From: Chrysomallon squamiferum
Lineage: Eukaryota > Mollusca > Gastropoda > Neomphalida > Peltospiridae
Assembly (NCBI GenBank): GCA_012295275.1
Contig: CM022676.1
Coordinates: 15,204,622-15,266,621 of the forward strand
DNA length: 62,000 nt
Reading direction: 5' to 3'
Of the stretch, positions 26,351 to 39,746 are shown piece after piece (position 1 is the first letter of the stretch; each line of letters starts with the position of its first letter). The position numbers and the translations under genes were made by a program. Under the pieces are notes generated by a model. It saw only the letters and a list, made by a program, of their open reading frames with translations, had not been told where the DNA came from and searched no databases.

Positions 26351-26480
26351 TTCAATTTTTTTTATGTTGTCCAGTATATTTTCTGATAATACGTTTTTTT
26401 TTTTTTAAAGTTATTCTGTGTATCTCTAATTATACGTGTTTGTTTAGTTACATTTTATACTTCTAATTATACGTTTTTGC
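24060..26480. repeat. Degenerate ~40-bp AT-rich satellite, copy B
   Basis: Same family as 8390-12160 (TTTGTTTAAAGTTACCCTGT, ATATTTTCTAATAATACG). From the length, about 60 units. The part from ~24780 aligns with copy A from ~10430; most of the length difference lies before that. It includes a T-run (~25968-26001) and (ATT)n (~26289-26350). No gene is seen. Confidence 0.95.
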
Positions 26481-26489
26481 TCAATTATA

Positions 26490-26816
26490 CTCTCTCTATT
26501 CACAATAACAAAAAAAAAAAAGATTGTTTCACGTTTCATTGTTTATTCCTAGTAAAACGTTTTGTTTAAACTTCCATTGCACTTTTAAAATCATACGTTA
26601 TTGTTTTATTTTATTTTATATCTTTATTAATGTTTTAATTTATTATGCATCTTTACAACGAAATGTGACATACCATGTTGGGTGGTAATAAACATCAAAC
26701 CTATCTTAGTACTGTTCCCCGATTGTCTGACATAAACTTTACCGATTGGTGATATCACAAATAACATCAAAGCTGACTGGATGATTTAATGTTCTTAGTT
26801 TCACGTTAGTAAGTAA

Positions 26817-26853
<37 letters not shown>

Positions 26854-28047
26854 CACGGGCTATGCCTCACTGGACAAATAGTTACCAACAAGGTGACAAA
26901 TAGGACAACTGTTCACCTTTAGGTTTTTAATTCATAAATTTGTATTTCTTATTTTATTAATTAAAAAAACAAACAAATGGTTGATAGAAAAAAAAAATTA
27001 AAACAGTATTAATTACACAATTCACTAAATTAAAGTTTTGAAGTTCCTATGGCCGTTTGTTTAAGAAGGGTGTTGCTTCTTAATGGGAAAGCTAATGAAT
27101 ACAGGCCTGAAGATAAAACACTGTAAGATATATCGATAAAAAGGGAAGTCGATCAAAAATAATCGCTCTAGAGTATTTTACACATTTATAAAGAATTATC
27201 GTTTATTCAACATATCGTCTAATGTTCATATGCATTTTCAAACGATAGCGAGAGAGCTATTTAAATTTAAAAAAATAATAATAACAGCAACAACAACAAC
27301 AACAATAATAATACATAAGATAAAAGATGACGAGTATGATATAATAATAAATAAATAAATTAATGAATAAATTAATGAATAAAAAGGACAAACAACTTAG
27401 ACAGCAAAACGAGGTTGCATTTTACTTCTGTTGGATTAATTTTCCTTCTTGATAAAAATTGTCTGCACGTGAAAACGTGACTCAAGTCATTTGTCTTACA
27501 AGTCACGGTTCTTCGGTGTCACTTCATAGAGATGATACACAGATAAACATATTTTTTTATTGTATATGGTTTTAATTTTTTTATATACATTTTTATTTTA
27601 TTCTTTGACTGTGTAATTAATATGTACAGTGATAAACCAATAAAAAAAATGTACAACTAGAGGAGTAGAAGTGATAGTTTCAAGAATAAATAACAAAGAA
27701 GACTTTAAATTACAGTAAAATATGATTGATTTTACTGTAGGTTAAATTCCACAAGAATAAATAAAAATTTAACTTCACCATATTAGATTTTAGCACTAAT
27801 ACAACACTGAAATACAATTACATAAACTGCTTCGAAGAATAGTGTAACATCATGCGTTTATATGTATTAAATCACCAAAAGTGTAAAAATTAACATTTTC
27901 AAGCCATCATCTCCAATTTAAGTGTGTTTTACTATTAAACTACAAATATTACAGATTTTGAACATTTTATATCTTGAGGTCATTTCAAGGTGTCGTGGGT
28001 AACAAAGTCAAATTCATGATCAAACAAAAGTTTGAAAGGATCTAAAA
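26490..28047. other. Non-coding 3' flank of unit B
   Basis: No gene is seen. Near-identical to 12160-13751. A T-run of about 30 is at ~26821-26850 and a CAA/AAT tract at ~27290-27312. Confidence 0.85.
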
Positions 28048-28330
28048 TTTAGCTGTACATGGTAAGGAAATAATGGCGCATTTGGAATCGCTGTGAAATT
28101 AGCTTAACAACGAAACTGTTTCACCCAGATCTTCTCACTGATTAACTAGATATCAGGGTTTGAAAACTTGCAGGCATGCTCCATTTGTGGGCTAATAATA
28201 TTAAGCAAATATTTTAAAAATTCATCAAATATATACCAGATGTGATCAGTGATTTTTTTCTTGACGCTGTTTTAACTATTATTTAGTTCACATTCTTCAT
28301 TTCAGAATATACTTTTACGTTTAGCTGATT
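27380..28330. repeat. Flank module B1 (~0.9-kb dispersed duplicate)
   Basis: Starts near acttagacagcaaaacgagg and includes cttacaagtcacggttcttc, the caagaataaataacaaagaa stretch and tcaaacaaaagtttgaaagg, ending near cagaatatacttttacgttt. Diverged copies lie at 13081-13751 (A), 28490-29160 and 58145-58980. No coding potential is recognised. Confidence 0.75.
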
Positions 28331-28489
28331 CCGTCGTATAAAGAAAGTGAACAATAATACAAAGAAATTCAAACAATGTTATTCTTGGATCTGTGCTACG
28401 ATGTGCTCTTGTAAACAAATATAATAGTCGGATGAATATCAGATTTATTCGATGATTTATTACATGTATGCGATTTTCATCTTCTTCTA

Positions 28490-29160
28490 TATATATATAT
28501 ATTCATATATCTTACAAGTCACGGTACTTGGTTGTCAGGTGTCACTTTACTATTCATTTATCTTATAAGTTTCAGTTCTCCGGTTCACAAGTGACACTTT
28601 ACAGAGGTCAAAATCAGATAAAAATTATAAAGAAGCCGTGCTGCTTGTTACGGGTAAATAAACACACTGATCACTACTTTTTTTGATAGTCAGTCGTATT
28701 TTGTACTTTTTTAAATTTATTTTATTCGATGTCGGTGTAATTTAATATGTAAAGTCAGAAACCAGTAAGAAAAATACAACTAGGGGACCAGATGTAATAC
28801 TGTCAAGAATAAACAACAAGAATTTAGCGCCCGAAAGAAACCCCGCAAATTAAAACCTCTAACTTCATACTCTTAGTTTTTAACCTTATTACAGCCTTCT
28901 GCATTTCTGAACAATTCAATCTCTAAAAAAAAAAAAATGGACATTTTGTTGTCAGTATGTCCATTTTAAGTGTATTTTACTAATAAACTCCAAATATTAC
29001 ATCTTGTGTTGTAAATAACAATTTTAATTTTAATTTTCACTTAAGGTCATTTCAACGTCAAACAAAAGATGCAAAAGTTGCAAAATGTAGTTGCACGTCC
29101 TAGTGGCACATTTGGGATCCTTAGGAAATTATCTTTCCAATAAAACATTGTCATCAAAAT
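28490..29160. repeat. Flank module B2 (diverged direct copy of B1)
   Basis: Shares in the same order cttacaagtcacggtacttg, taatttaatatgtaaagt, gtcaagaataaacaacaag, tttaagtgtattttacta, gtcaaacaaaag and ggcacatttgggatcc with module B1. Divergence is much higher than between units A and B. Confidence 0.6.
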
Positions 29161-29639
29161 GTACCTACTCATTAGCAACGTATCAATCTGAAAATAGAGA
29201 CAACTGTGCACATTTGTGTCAATATTTAAAAATACGAGAGCGAATAGTATTGAGCCTGTGCTATCAATACCATCCAACATACATACTCTCTGCTGTGAAT
29301 ATTTTGTCTACGCAGACTTAGCCATTATTCAATACACTGTCTATATAATTCCATGCCTTACTGATTCACAATTTTAAATAAAATGCATTCAATGTAGCAG
29401 CTGTTCTTGGCGTTTTGCTATATATATTGTTTTATCTTTAAAAAAATGTAACCGTCGGTACACTATTATTATTATTTTTTTATTATTATTATTATTATTA
29501 TTATGTTTTATTATTATTACTGTTATGCATGTCATTCTTGTTAACTATATACTTAAAAATAGTATGACATACATGAAATGACTGTAAGTATAAAAAGTAA
29601 AAAAAAAATCCATATATTTGGAAAGAAAATTTCTTAATA

Positions 29640-30700
29640 TAAAACTGACTACATCAGTCTGTCTCCATCAAACACCACTACTTTAATTCAGATCCTCGTT
29701 CCTGGCTTTATATACATTGCACGTTGACTGACTCAGTATTTGGTAACCTGCTTCAAAGAACTTTGTCTTAGAAGCTGAACTGTAACGTATGGCACAAATG
29801 ATAAAAAAAAATAAAAAAATAAAACAAGTAAAAAACAATTAAAAATAAAAAGTAAAAAAGTGGCATTGTCAAGAATAGTGAAGAGAACTTTTCTTTGTGG
29901 TAGTCTGTCTACCGGTCTCTTTATTTATATTGACCAATCTATCGATCGATCGATCTATCTGTCTGTCTGTCTGTCTATCTATATATGTATATATCTGTCT
30001 GACTGTCTCTCTGTCTCTCTGTTTATCTATTTATTTATTCAAAATAGTTTGTCAATATGTAAACTTTAGATTCCTTGATACTTGTGTGAAAGTGTGTAAA
30101 TGTGATTACACGGGTGTGCATCTGTGTATTTTTGTGTGTGTGTCTGATTCTGTGAACAACGACTCACATGTTGTTGTGTTTACAAATATTCTGTTTTGAA
30201 CTTTTTTATGCTGATTCAGTTAATTTTCACAAAGTCTTGAGCAAATAACTATCTTTACTGTCTTGAATATAGTAAACATAGAAATAATTACTTTGTAACT
30301 ATCGGAGAATCATGTTATTAGTGATTTGTCAACAGAGGTCATTCTGAAGCTGTTATCAACATGCAGTAAGCATCAAACAATTAATGAATTAATTTTTTTA
30401 TAATCCTATTTGTTCTGTTATAAAAAAACAACAACATATATATTGCTAAATGATTATAATAATTATGAACGGTGTGAAAATGAACTCTTTCCTAGTGATG
30501 CTAACTTTATTTATAATGGGAATTACGAAGCTACGGAAATAATAATTATTTACTGGCAAATCATTCGTCACTTCCGAATCGTTTTGAATGTTTGTAAATG
30601 TTTAGTTAAGACATCACATCCGCATCATGATCTTGAATTGAAATCCTATTATCATCACACCAGTTCACCATATACTATTTATTTTATGTCAGCGGATTAA
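29640..30700. repeat. Diverged duplicate of 59190-60580
   Basis: Matching landmarks in order: a ctttatatacat...cgttgactgac block (29706 vs 59252), atttattcaaaatagttt vs attgatttaaaatagtttt, attagtgat (30319 vs ~59731), ataatgggaattacgaagct vs atgatgggaattaccatggt, and tgtttagttaagacatcac vs tgtttagttaagtcatcag. Translation gives nothing recognisable. Confidence 0.7.
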
Positions 30701-31233
30701 GTGTAAGATGACTCACACAAAATTATGTAAAAGTATTTTACTAATACTTTGTTTCCAGTCTAAATTGTAACTGGTTGTGTTTGTAAATCTAAAGATCTGG
30801 GACAATTTTGAAATAAGGTTAGTTCGTTTTTCGCATGTCTTTTTTGTGTAACGTCCTTCATGCACATATTTCTCATTACCCATCAAGCCATAAACATCCA
30901 TATTTCTCTTTGTCTCCATAGGTACAGTCATAAATGTTGACAGAGATATACAGAGATATACATATGCATAAAAACAAACATTCAGTTTTCGTTTCTGGTG
31001 TAAATAATTAAATAATTTAATTAAGAAACAGTAAATTTTATTTTATTACTGGCAGATATTACATAACACACGTAATTGTTTTTATTTTTTATTATTATTA
31101 TCCGTATCACCTGTGATAAATTTCACAAAAAAGAAAAAAGTGAAAAAGGAAACAATGTAAAAACAATAAGAACGGTATGAGGAATGTCAACATCTAGAGC
31201 AAAAATCATAATTATAATGATAATAATAATAAT

Positions 31234-31290
<57 letters not shown>

Positions 31291-31299
31291 AAGACTTAC

Positions 31300-31555
31300 G
31301 TGTTGGTGTAATGGAGTTACTCTTATTTGTTTCAGTGCTGCATGTCGATGACGTCAAATCAGTGACAGAAATTGAAGATACAGTCAAACTGTATGTTGTT
31401 TCATAACTTGTACCTGTGTGTAAAGTTTTCTTTCCTGTTTGTACAAACTTACATCTGTAGTCATGTTTCGACTCTTTGCGTGTTATATATGTTTGTGTTT
31501 TATATTTATATGTACACATTTTCTCATCACCATTTTTTAAAATGGTGATGTTTTA
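31300..31555 (-). CDS. Orphan Ig-like exon candidate
   Basis: On the minus strand the frame reads ILKNGDEKMCTYKY, then KHDYRCKFVQTG and SYETTYSLTV, ending at a good donor (ACACCAACAC|GTAAGTC, exon end 31300) in phase 1, the phase used at every domain boundary of the neighbouring receptor gene. The C...YxC pattern resembles an Ig-like strand pair. No acceptor is visible upstream; the frame begins after TAA at ~31553-31555, within or next to a palindrome. No partner exon is firmly identified. It could be a decayed exon or part of another minus-strand gene. Confidence 0.35.
31525..31550. repeat. 12-bp perfect palindrome with 2-nt loop
   Basis: catcaccatttt and aaaatggtgatg (31525-31536, 31539-31550) flank TT. 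It lies exactly where the Ig-like frame should begin, so it may mark a local rearrangement. Confidence 0.9.
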
Positions 31556-33408
31556 GTTAAGTTTAAAAATAGTACTTCGTACGAGAGTGTTAAACGTCGT
31601 GAGGTAAACTATGAAGCCGTGGAGTAAAACGTCCTAAATTTGTGTCGCACTACAGACGCCTGACTTAACTAAGCGAGAGTCACTTTAGTGTTGTTTTTAG
31701 AAGGTGAAACATCTATCTTTCTAACTGTGTAAGTCGTCACTAACAATGGCTTATGTCAAAAGTTGTGTCCAAAAATGTAATTTTGCTGCTTCTCTTCAAA
31801 CCACATTTTTTTTTTTTTTTTTTTTTGATGAGTGATAATCAATCGGAAGCTCATTCAATTACGTTTCAAACAATATGCGACACTACGGTGTGTCATCTTT
31901 AGTGCATAACAGCTCGACATTTCAAAGTTGCACGTGCACTGCGAACGTGCTATTAATTACGTTTTCTACAGGGCCAAATCGCCGTAGATTTTATGTACAA
32001 CTAGAAAAGAGTGGCGCTGTTTAAAATGATTATATCTATATGTTGTTTTGATTTTTAATAACTTGTTGGTTACAGTGTTTTTCTTCAGTGCTTCTACTTT
32101 TGCTGTATGTAAGATCAATACGTTCAGAAATGAACACCAAAATTAACATCGTGTTTTGCTGATCACTCTCTCTTCCGTTCTAAGACGACGATTGTTTTGA
32201 TTTAAAACATTATTGCTATAAACAGCGAATTAAGTAATATTGATAGAATACTGAATAAGAAATGTTCACTTTTGAATAGTATGAAATCAGAAACGGATCA
32301 GTTTAAAACATCGACTATTTTTACTTGTTGATTAGCCCCATCAGAGAAAATGTCCACTGTGGTCAGATAACAGAGAAGTTTGTTTCCAGTCTAACCAGAG
32401 CAAGTAGAAACCTAAGACAATTATTGTGTGTCTGCTTCAAATGACAGATGTACCACACGTGTATTTTTCTGCATTGCAGAGTTTGCATGTATTTGCTTAT
32501 CTGTACAAACACATAGATACATAGACACACACACACACATGCATGCACATACACACACACATACAGATGTACATTTAAAGAAAGATATCTAACAAACAAA
32601 AATCTATAATTAAACAGTGAAATTAAAGAAGATTACGATTTTTCTGTAAATAAGTACTGACGTGGTGGAGAGTTTATTTATTTCCTTTCATAGAGAAATA
32701 TATTACTGATAACCTTTATACCTTTGTATGTATGAATGTGCACACACACAGAAAACGAGAAGCATTAATCTTCAGGTCAAATAAATATAAAAAATGTTTG
32801 ATAGATGAAAACACAGAAACAAAAACAGTACTAATAATAATATTAAAAACAAATTAAAAACACAATTTTTTTTCTGGAATATATTGACTAAATAATTTCG
32901 AAAAACGAAATAAAAAAAGTTTCATGAAAACTTTCGATTAATGCGAATACTTATTACAGTTGGCCTGGAGGTGCTTCGCTGCCTTCTTGTTCATGTTTTG
33001 CTGAGTTAACTCTTACTATATTACTATAGCTTGAATTAATATTAATAATTAGAATCCTCGGCCCTATTATTAGCCAACATATATCAACGACAGACAAACA
33101 CAAACATGTGTAACAAGAAAATTACATTTATGTTCTTTGCAGGTGTCAGCATTGTTTCTTACTTCTTACTTTTTTTTCTGAAATCAATATTTTTAGATCG
33201 ATTTAAATGCAACGTGACAACCAGAACGCTCAAACTAGGACTTAAATTATAACTTCCGCATTCAATAGTTAATATGGATTGTCGTCCTTGTATTACACTG
33301 TAATCTAGCGTTCCACACTAAGTAACATAGGTAGTAACATCAGACATTAATTTTTAATTTTTCTTTTTATCAGACACACACACCAAAAGCCACCACAAAC
33401 AACACTAA

Positions 33409-33447
<39 letters not shown>

Positions 33448-33864
33448 TGATATATGATTCCGTTTTTCATCACTATCATAGTTGGTTTATCAAGGTCATG
33501 AACCTGCAAGGTGCCAGTCAGAGAAGAGTAGTCTGGTATTTTGTGACCGTGGCTTCCTCTCATTATCTTTTGAACGCATTTATAAGATGTGAATATTTCA
33601 CTGTTACAAGTATTTCTGCCTAAATAGACATGGATTTATACATTACGACTAGTATAACTACATTCTGATCTATATGTAATGTTTTGGTACGTCGAAGTAA
33701 ATATATTTAACAGTTATATTGGATTTGTGAAAATTAGAAACAGGTGCTTTCCTTTCTGAATCTGGTACTCCAATTTCAGGAAATCAGCAGGTCTTCGAGT
33801 ATAGCAACACGAAAATTACGTTCAGTATATATATGTATATGTGTGTGTGTGTTTTATATATGTA

Positions 33865-33901
<37 letters not shown>

Positions 33902-34117
33902 GAGATCACTGTGAGAATCAACACATTGGTGAATAATGACTTTATTAAATGGCGGTTTAATCTGTGGAGGTTTAAGAAAATTATGAGTGCATATGATTTT
34001 ATAAATTTGAAAAAGTATTTTATCATTATATTATTGCTGGTATTATTATCATCATCAGCAGCAGCAACAGCAATAGAACCATCATTAATATTGTTGTGAT
34101 CATTCTGATTATTAATG

Positions 34118-34148
<31 letters not shown>

Positions 34149-35306
34149 CATCATCATCATCATTATCATTGATATTGTTGGTACGGGTGATAACCTTTCT
34201 TCACACAAATACTAAATAATTATGTCAGTAAATAAAATAAAATGAAGTCAAAACTATATGAAAACAAGAGTGGAATGGCAGTGAAAACGTTTTGAAATGT
34301 CCCCTTTGTGAGCGTTCTGAACACAAGTAAAACATAATTGTCAATATAAAAGGAAAACTAAAGTAAGACAGAATATTGTGTCGAACTCAAATGCATATTC
34401 ACAATATAGTGACGAAAATGTGCAAAAAGCTACATCATCATTCATTTTTATGTTATTAGTTTTTTTATTGTATTTATCAATTATTATTATTAATTTTTGT
34501 GTGTGTGTGTACGTGTTTGTTTGTGATGACAAATAATATAACAAATTATGTTCATTTTAATCTGTATATGTTCTTTGGGTAATAATTAACTGAATTTAGA
34601 AAACAAATTCTTGTTCTGGGCTCTAGTATCACATCATCATTATAATTTATTGTCATTGTCTAGGTAATAAGTCAGAGAGTTTAGTGTTTGTGTGCGCACA
34701 AAACATCAAAGTCATATTTGTTTGTATTTCTATACATAGTTTAATCACAATTAAAGTGATACAACTAATTACAATATCACTAGACATAGATGAATTATAA
34801 TTTTACTAGACACAGCTTAATCATGATTTTAGTAGATATAGATTAATCAGAATTTGACTAAGCATACTTTAATCAGAATTTTAAAGACTCATCGCAACTA
34901 TATACTGTACAGTATCAGTTAATTCAAAACATTCAAAGGAAACACTGTAATTTTAGAACATAAAATACTATTCAAACATGCGCTGTATATTACATTGTAC
35001 TGATGAAAACATAATACAAATATAAAACCCCATTTAAAACAAATATGTATAACGACGTTCTTGTATGAAAAGAAGAATATTTATATATTTAATTAGTTAT
35101 CTTTATTATTAAAATTTCATGATTGTAAATAATCATTTTATGTAATTTCGTTTCCTAAAATTAGGTGTTTTTCAAAGTTTTAACCTGTGTATGTGTGTAT
35201 GTACGTATATATAAATGTAGGTGTGTATGTGTGTATATATGTATACTAAAAGAAACAAAATGAGTTGTTTCGAAGTTTTAATTAAATACATTAATAAATA
35301 TATATT
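31556..35306. other. Non-coding interval between Ig-like exon and receptor 3' end
   Basis: No gene is seen. 31560-32030 is less AT-rich than its surroundings and contains a T-run of ~20 (31807-31826), possibly an old retroposon tail. Microsatellites: CA at ~32525-32570, (AAT)n ~33410-33448, TG/TA at 33829-33902, ATT/ATC ~34030-34170. Frames here (for example 32363-32599, 33833-34099) are microsatellite readings. Confidence 0.6.
35102..35107 (-). promoter_or_regulatory. Candidate polyadenylation signal of the receptor gene
   Basis: Minus-strand AATAAA about 200 bp after the stop codon at 35307-35309, the first canonical hexamer downstream. An ATTAAA variant lies closer (35277-35282). Confidence 0.35.
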
Positions 35307-35389
35307 TTAATGTTTTGGTTTATAATCACTGAAATCCAAAACTTCATACGGATGTTCTTCAGTTGACTGACTCTGTTGTAGACTGTTAT
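35307..35389 (-). CDS. Receptor terminal coding exon (tail C-terminus)
   Basis: Acceptor TATATGTAG|AT at 35389, stop TAA 35307-35309. Encodes (D)[17 protein letters not shown] followed by DFSDYKPKH and stop. Contains YEVL, a YxxL-type sorting or hemITAM-like motif, near the C-terminus. Phase 1 entry matches the preceding exon. Confidence 0.75.
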
Positions 35390-36138
35390 CTACATATAAA
35401 AAAAAGAGATGTATAAACATTTTCTTTATATCTCAAAAATAATAAGTCATACAGAAATAGAGAAAAAAAACAGACTAACAAATCCAGATGGTTAAATAAT
35501 AAATAATAAGATATATAAAAAAAAAAAAAAAACATAAATGTGACATATTAACTTGACCAGGCTGTAATTTACAGCAAGTATAAAGACAGATATTGATACA
35601 TAGTAGTGATAAAATAGTTTGTAATACTGCCAATTATCAATTTGTAAACACTCTGTACTTATCAGAGAAATATGTTAAACTATATACTTGATTATCTGAG
35701 GAGGTAATAAAAATAATTCTATTAACTAGTCATTTAACACAAAATAACTCCAGACATTCTTAGCTCAGTATATAAATGACAATATTTTATATCATTACTT
35801 TTTCATAATATTTTGTCCAGCCTTCTATTTCATACTCATTTATTTCATTACATTTTTCTTTCATTACTTCATTTTGTCACTTAATTTTTTCTTTCCTGAT
35901 TACCCTGAAAAAAGTCTTAATAGATACTGAACGTAAAGTAAGCCTTCTTGGAGTAAACGTTTAGAAAACATTCAACTTACCCGGTTCAAAAGCACCATTA
36001 TCGTATATTGAAGACTGCCGTTGTGAAAAGTTCCTGTGATTTGAGAGATACAAAATTTCTAAGTGAATTGACTTTTAAAGTTTAATAATAAAAATTACAG
36101 ACAGACTACTCACAATTAAAGGTTAAATAATTTATGTG

Positions 36139-36199
<61 letters not shown>

Positions 36200-38609
36200 C
36201 AATAACAACAACAAGAGCAATACTAAAAATAAGTAATAAGAAGAACAATGCAGTTTTAGATTAACAAAGATACATATATGGAAAAGAAAGAAAGGAAAAA
36301 TAAGAAAAATATCGAAATATTTTTTTAAAAAGTATATACTCTCCGAAAAAAGAAACGCAAAATGGTTGATTTCTTAGACAACTATTGTAAACTGACACAT
36401 ATCGATGTACAAACTATGAATATAAATGACATTTGGTTATTCAAACGTATAGCTTGTATTACAGTCGCCAAAAAGCAGGTAACACAAAATAAAGGCTATG
36501 ATCGTGTGTATTAGCCAAAACGTCCCCGCATGCAAACAACGTTACCAGTTCATGTGCACGTGCGGAACATAAAACTTGAACACGAGGGTTAAAAAAATGC
36601 AAGGTTTTCGAATACTTCTGTTCGTTATGTTTGTTCTCACCCAACATCAAACAAATGTCAAAACTGAGTGAACCGCAACGAAACAACACAATCGGTCGTT
36701 AACAAGCTTGCAAATACTTCTCGGCCATAGCCCAGGTGTTCCATGTATCCCCAAGCACCATCTTCAGATTGTGGTATCGGTTCCAGCAACACCAAACAAA
36801 ACGTGACCCTCCCAGTCAGGTAGACCATTTCTGCTCACCAGGTTCCAGGACCGCTACATACGGGTACTTCATCTAATTGAAAGAACCACATCGGCGTAGA
36901 ATTTCGGGTCAGACAGTGCGAATCGTTTACGCGAGGCAGGTATTTAAGCCAGACGGCCTGTAAGAAGAGTGGTTTTGACTCAAAAACATCGTTGACTATG
37001 ACGTCAGCGGTGTCACGTGCACAGAGCCTGGCCTCAATTACGATGGAGAACAGTCTGGTTTAGTGACGAGGCTCAATTTCTGCTTCATCGAGTTGATGGA
37101 AGATGTCAAGTTTACAGACGTCGTGGTGAATGTTTTGCTGCAAACTGCATACAGGAAGCGGAAATACATGGCGGTGGTAGTGTGAATTTCGTACACTGGC
37201 AGGACCAACCTGCTTCACATTCAAGGCAACTTAACGGCACAGAGATACCGAGATGAAATTTTCCAGCCACCTGTCGCTCCAATTATGAATAATGGTAACG
37301 CTGTATTCCAGCACGACAATGCGAAAGCACATACAGCCAGACTCACAACAGCGTACTTACACAACAATAACATTCTTAATCTCCGGATTTGAACACTATA
37401 AAGAATTTATGGGACGATTTGGATAGGCGACATAGGCAGCATCAACCATTTCCACATAATCCTGGTCAGTTGGCATTATTACTACAGACAGAGTGGGCCA
37501 CCATTGCACAAGGTGTAATTCGTAATGTCATTACTGCCATGGGAAGGAGATGTGAGGCAGTGCTGGACTCCCATAGTGGGCACACAAGGTATTAATATTA
37601 TACTGTTATAACCTTGAACTTTAACCTTTTCATTGTAATACCATCAATATTAAAGAATTGCGAAAGTGTGTAAAATGTCAACATGCTTTATGTTGATCCG
37701 TTTTATATATATATATATAAGGAAATAAACATTGAAGTTGATTAATGGATTGTTGGATAATAACATTAAATACATGAAATAAATGTAATCAATCATTCTT
37801 CACGATGACTACCAAACTGACAGAGTTTATTTTATTATTTCTTGCATAGTTGAATATTTCCATGTTAAAATACGACAAGGAGAGACATCAAATATACATC
37901 ACAAACATACAGAAGAAATACACACGTAACACAAAGATATACACATATCCATACAGATCATATAGAGACATATATACATAGCAAAATATACACATCATGC
38001 ACAGATATATTCACACATAAACCCATGACACACAACTGTAGCTCAGAGGTACACATATACTCACACATCGCAAACTGACAGGGACTAACATGCAACATAA
38101 ACAGATATACACCTGCCCCGTCACAGACAGACACGTACGTGTATCACACAGAGACATACAGACAGAAATATGTGGGACATCAATCGGGAATTGCTTACGG
38201 TTTGATTCATTGGTTATAGAACCTCTGAACTGTGGACGTTATTTAATATTAAAGGTTTCATTTCAACACAGAAATAACGGATTGAAACGATAAACCTTTG
38301 ATGTTAGAATATACTCGTATATTTATAACTAATGCAATCTACAATCACTGTTGTGCATGAACACACACATGCTTGAATACATATACTTTTATAACAGTAA
38401 TAAACTCAGTTAATATATACTGTTAGTTGGTATTACCTTGTTTCATATACATGTTTATCTTTTGCATTTCCTGAAAACAAAAAAATAAATACTAATTACA
38501 GGCACTAAAATAATAAATAAACAGGCAAAAGTTGTCTGAACATTTGTTATGTTAAATAATAGTGTTCGATCAAAACTACTTTTATTTTATTTTATTATGG
38601 ATAATAATA

Positions 38610-38659
<50 letters not shown>

Positions 38660-39683
38660 CATGATAATTTTATTTTGTTACAAAGCGTATTCCTATTTAT
38701 CTCAAATTGTTTAAGTATTACATATTTCCTGATCTATCTGTTTCACAAACACATAGACGTAGAGGAAGATGCACTACGACACACGTTTACACTTTGAAAC
38801 TTAAACAAAAAGAAAGAAACAGTACGAACTTTTTTTCAGTCTACGGTATATGAAGACAGTAGCGACAACAAGAAGAGTTAACACGAGAATCCCTGATCCA
38901 GATCCAGCAGCGACTGGTATCAAATTTTCATTAGACACGTCATCTGAAACAACACTTGTTCATTTGAATAGACATATGCCATACAAACTAGTAGTGCTTG
39001 ACACATGTAACAAAATATATCCTAAAGGTATATGTATTACAATACGGTAAATATATTGAAATAAAGGTTTAAAATACGACAGATGTAAGTAAGATAATAA
39101 ATGTGAAAGTCAAAAGAAAACAATTTGAAATAAATGATCTGTAAAACTATTAATAAATATTGTTATGATTCATGAGATGAAAAACAGTTTCTAATATTAA
39201 AATCACTTAACGTTGATGTACAGCTATACTGGAATAGAGTTTCAAAAAATCAATAAGTGAAGATACTGAATATATTTTTTGTTTATTTACTTTTATTTAG
39301 TTATTTATCTATTTATTTGTTTGTTTTTGCTCTCCAACATACTTTCGAACATCGTTTCTCCTCAATCAGTTGATCAATGTGCTTAAAGATGTAACCATTT
39401 GAACTGGAATTGTTTTCTAATTTCATATTATGAGGCAACTAGAAGTTTCCTAAACCAATTTAAATATCAGTCTGAAAATAATGTAACATTTTAAAAATAC
39501 TCTGTGATAAAAGTATTGGAAAAGAACTAGCCAAAGACTGTACAAATACCGGAAGATCATCATCATTGATCATAAGATCATTTACATCCAACATCACCGG
39601 TACAGTTTGTTTTAAAATGTTATAGTAAAGAAAACAACAAGATAAATAAAATAATATTTAATAATAATAATAATAATAATAAT

Positions 39684-39746
<63 letters not shown>

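Larger units (their letters stand above)
15914..28047 (+). repeat. Tandem unit B (second copy of the duplication)
   Basis: Colinear with 1-13751. Compared with unit A it lacks two 78-bp zinc-finger units, is about 1.4 kb shorter in the satellite (mainly its 5' part), and has its own set of frame lesions. Sequence continues past the point where unit A is cut by the N gap. Confidence 0.95.
28048..31299. other. Non-coding interval downstream of unit B
   Basis: No supported gene. It holds module B2, an (ATT)n tract (~29465-29505), a GATC/CTGT/CTAT tetranucleotide tract (~29935-29995), a block (29640-30700) that matches 59190-60580, and (AAT)n at ~31212-31288. A 72-codon minus frame (30713-30931) with DVYGLMGNEKYV could be a tail exon but has no convincing splice sites. 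Confidence 0.6.

Noticed and set aside
30713-30931. Minus-strand frame with DVYGLMGNEKYV as a tail exon for the Ig-like exon
   Set aside because: No convincing acceptor or donor and mostly lysine/isoleucine-rich filler; evidence too thin to list as a gene.
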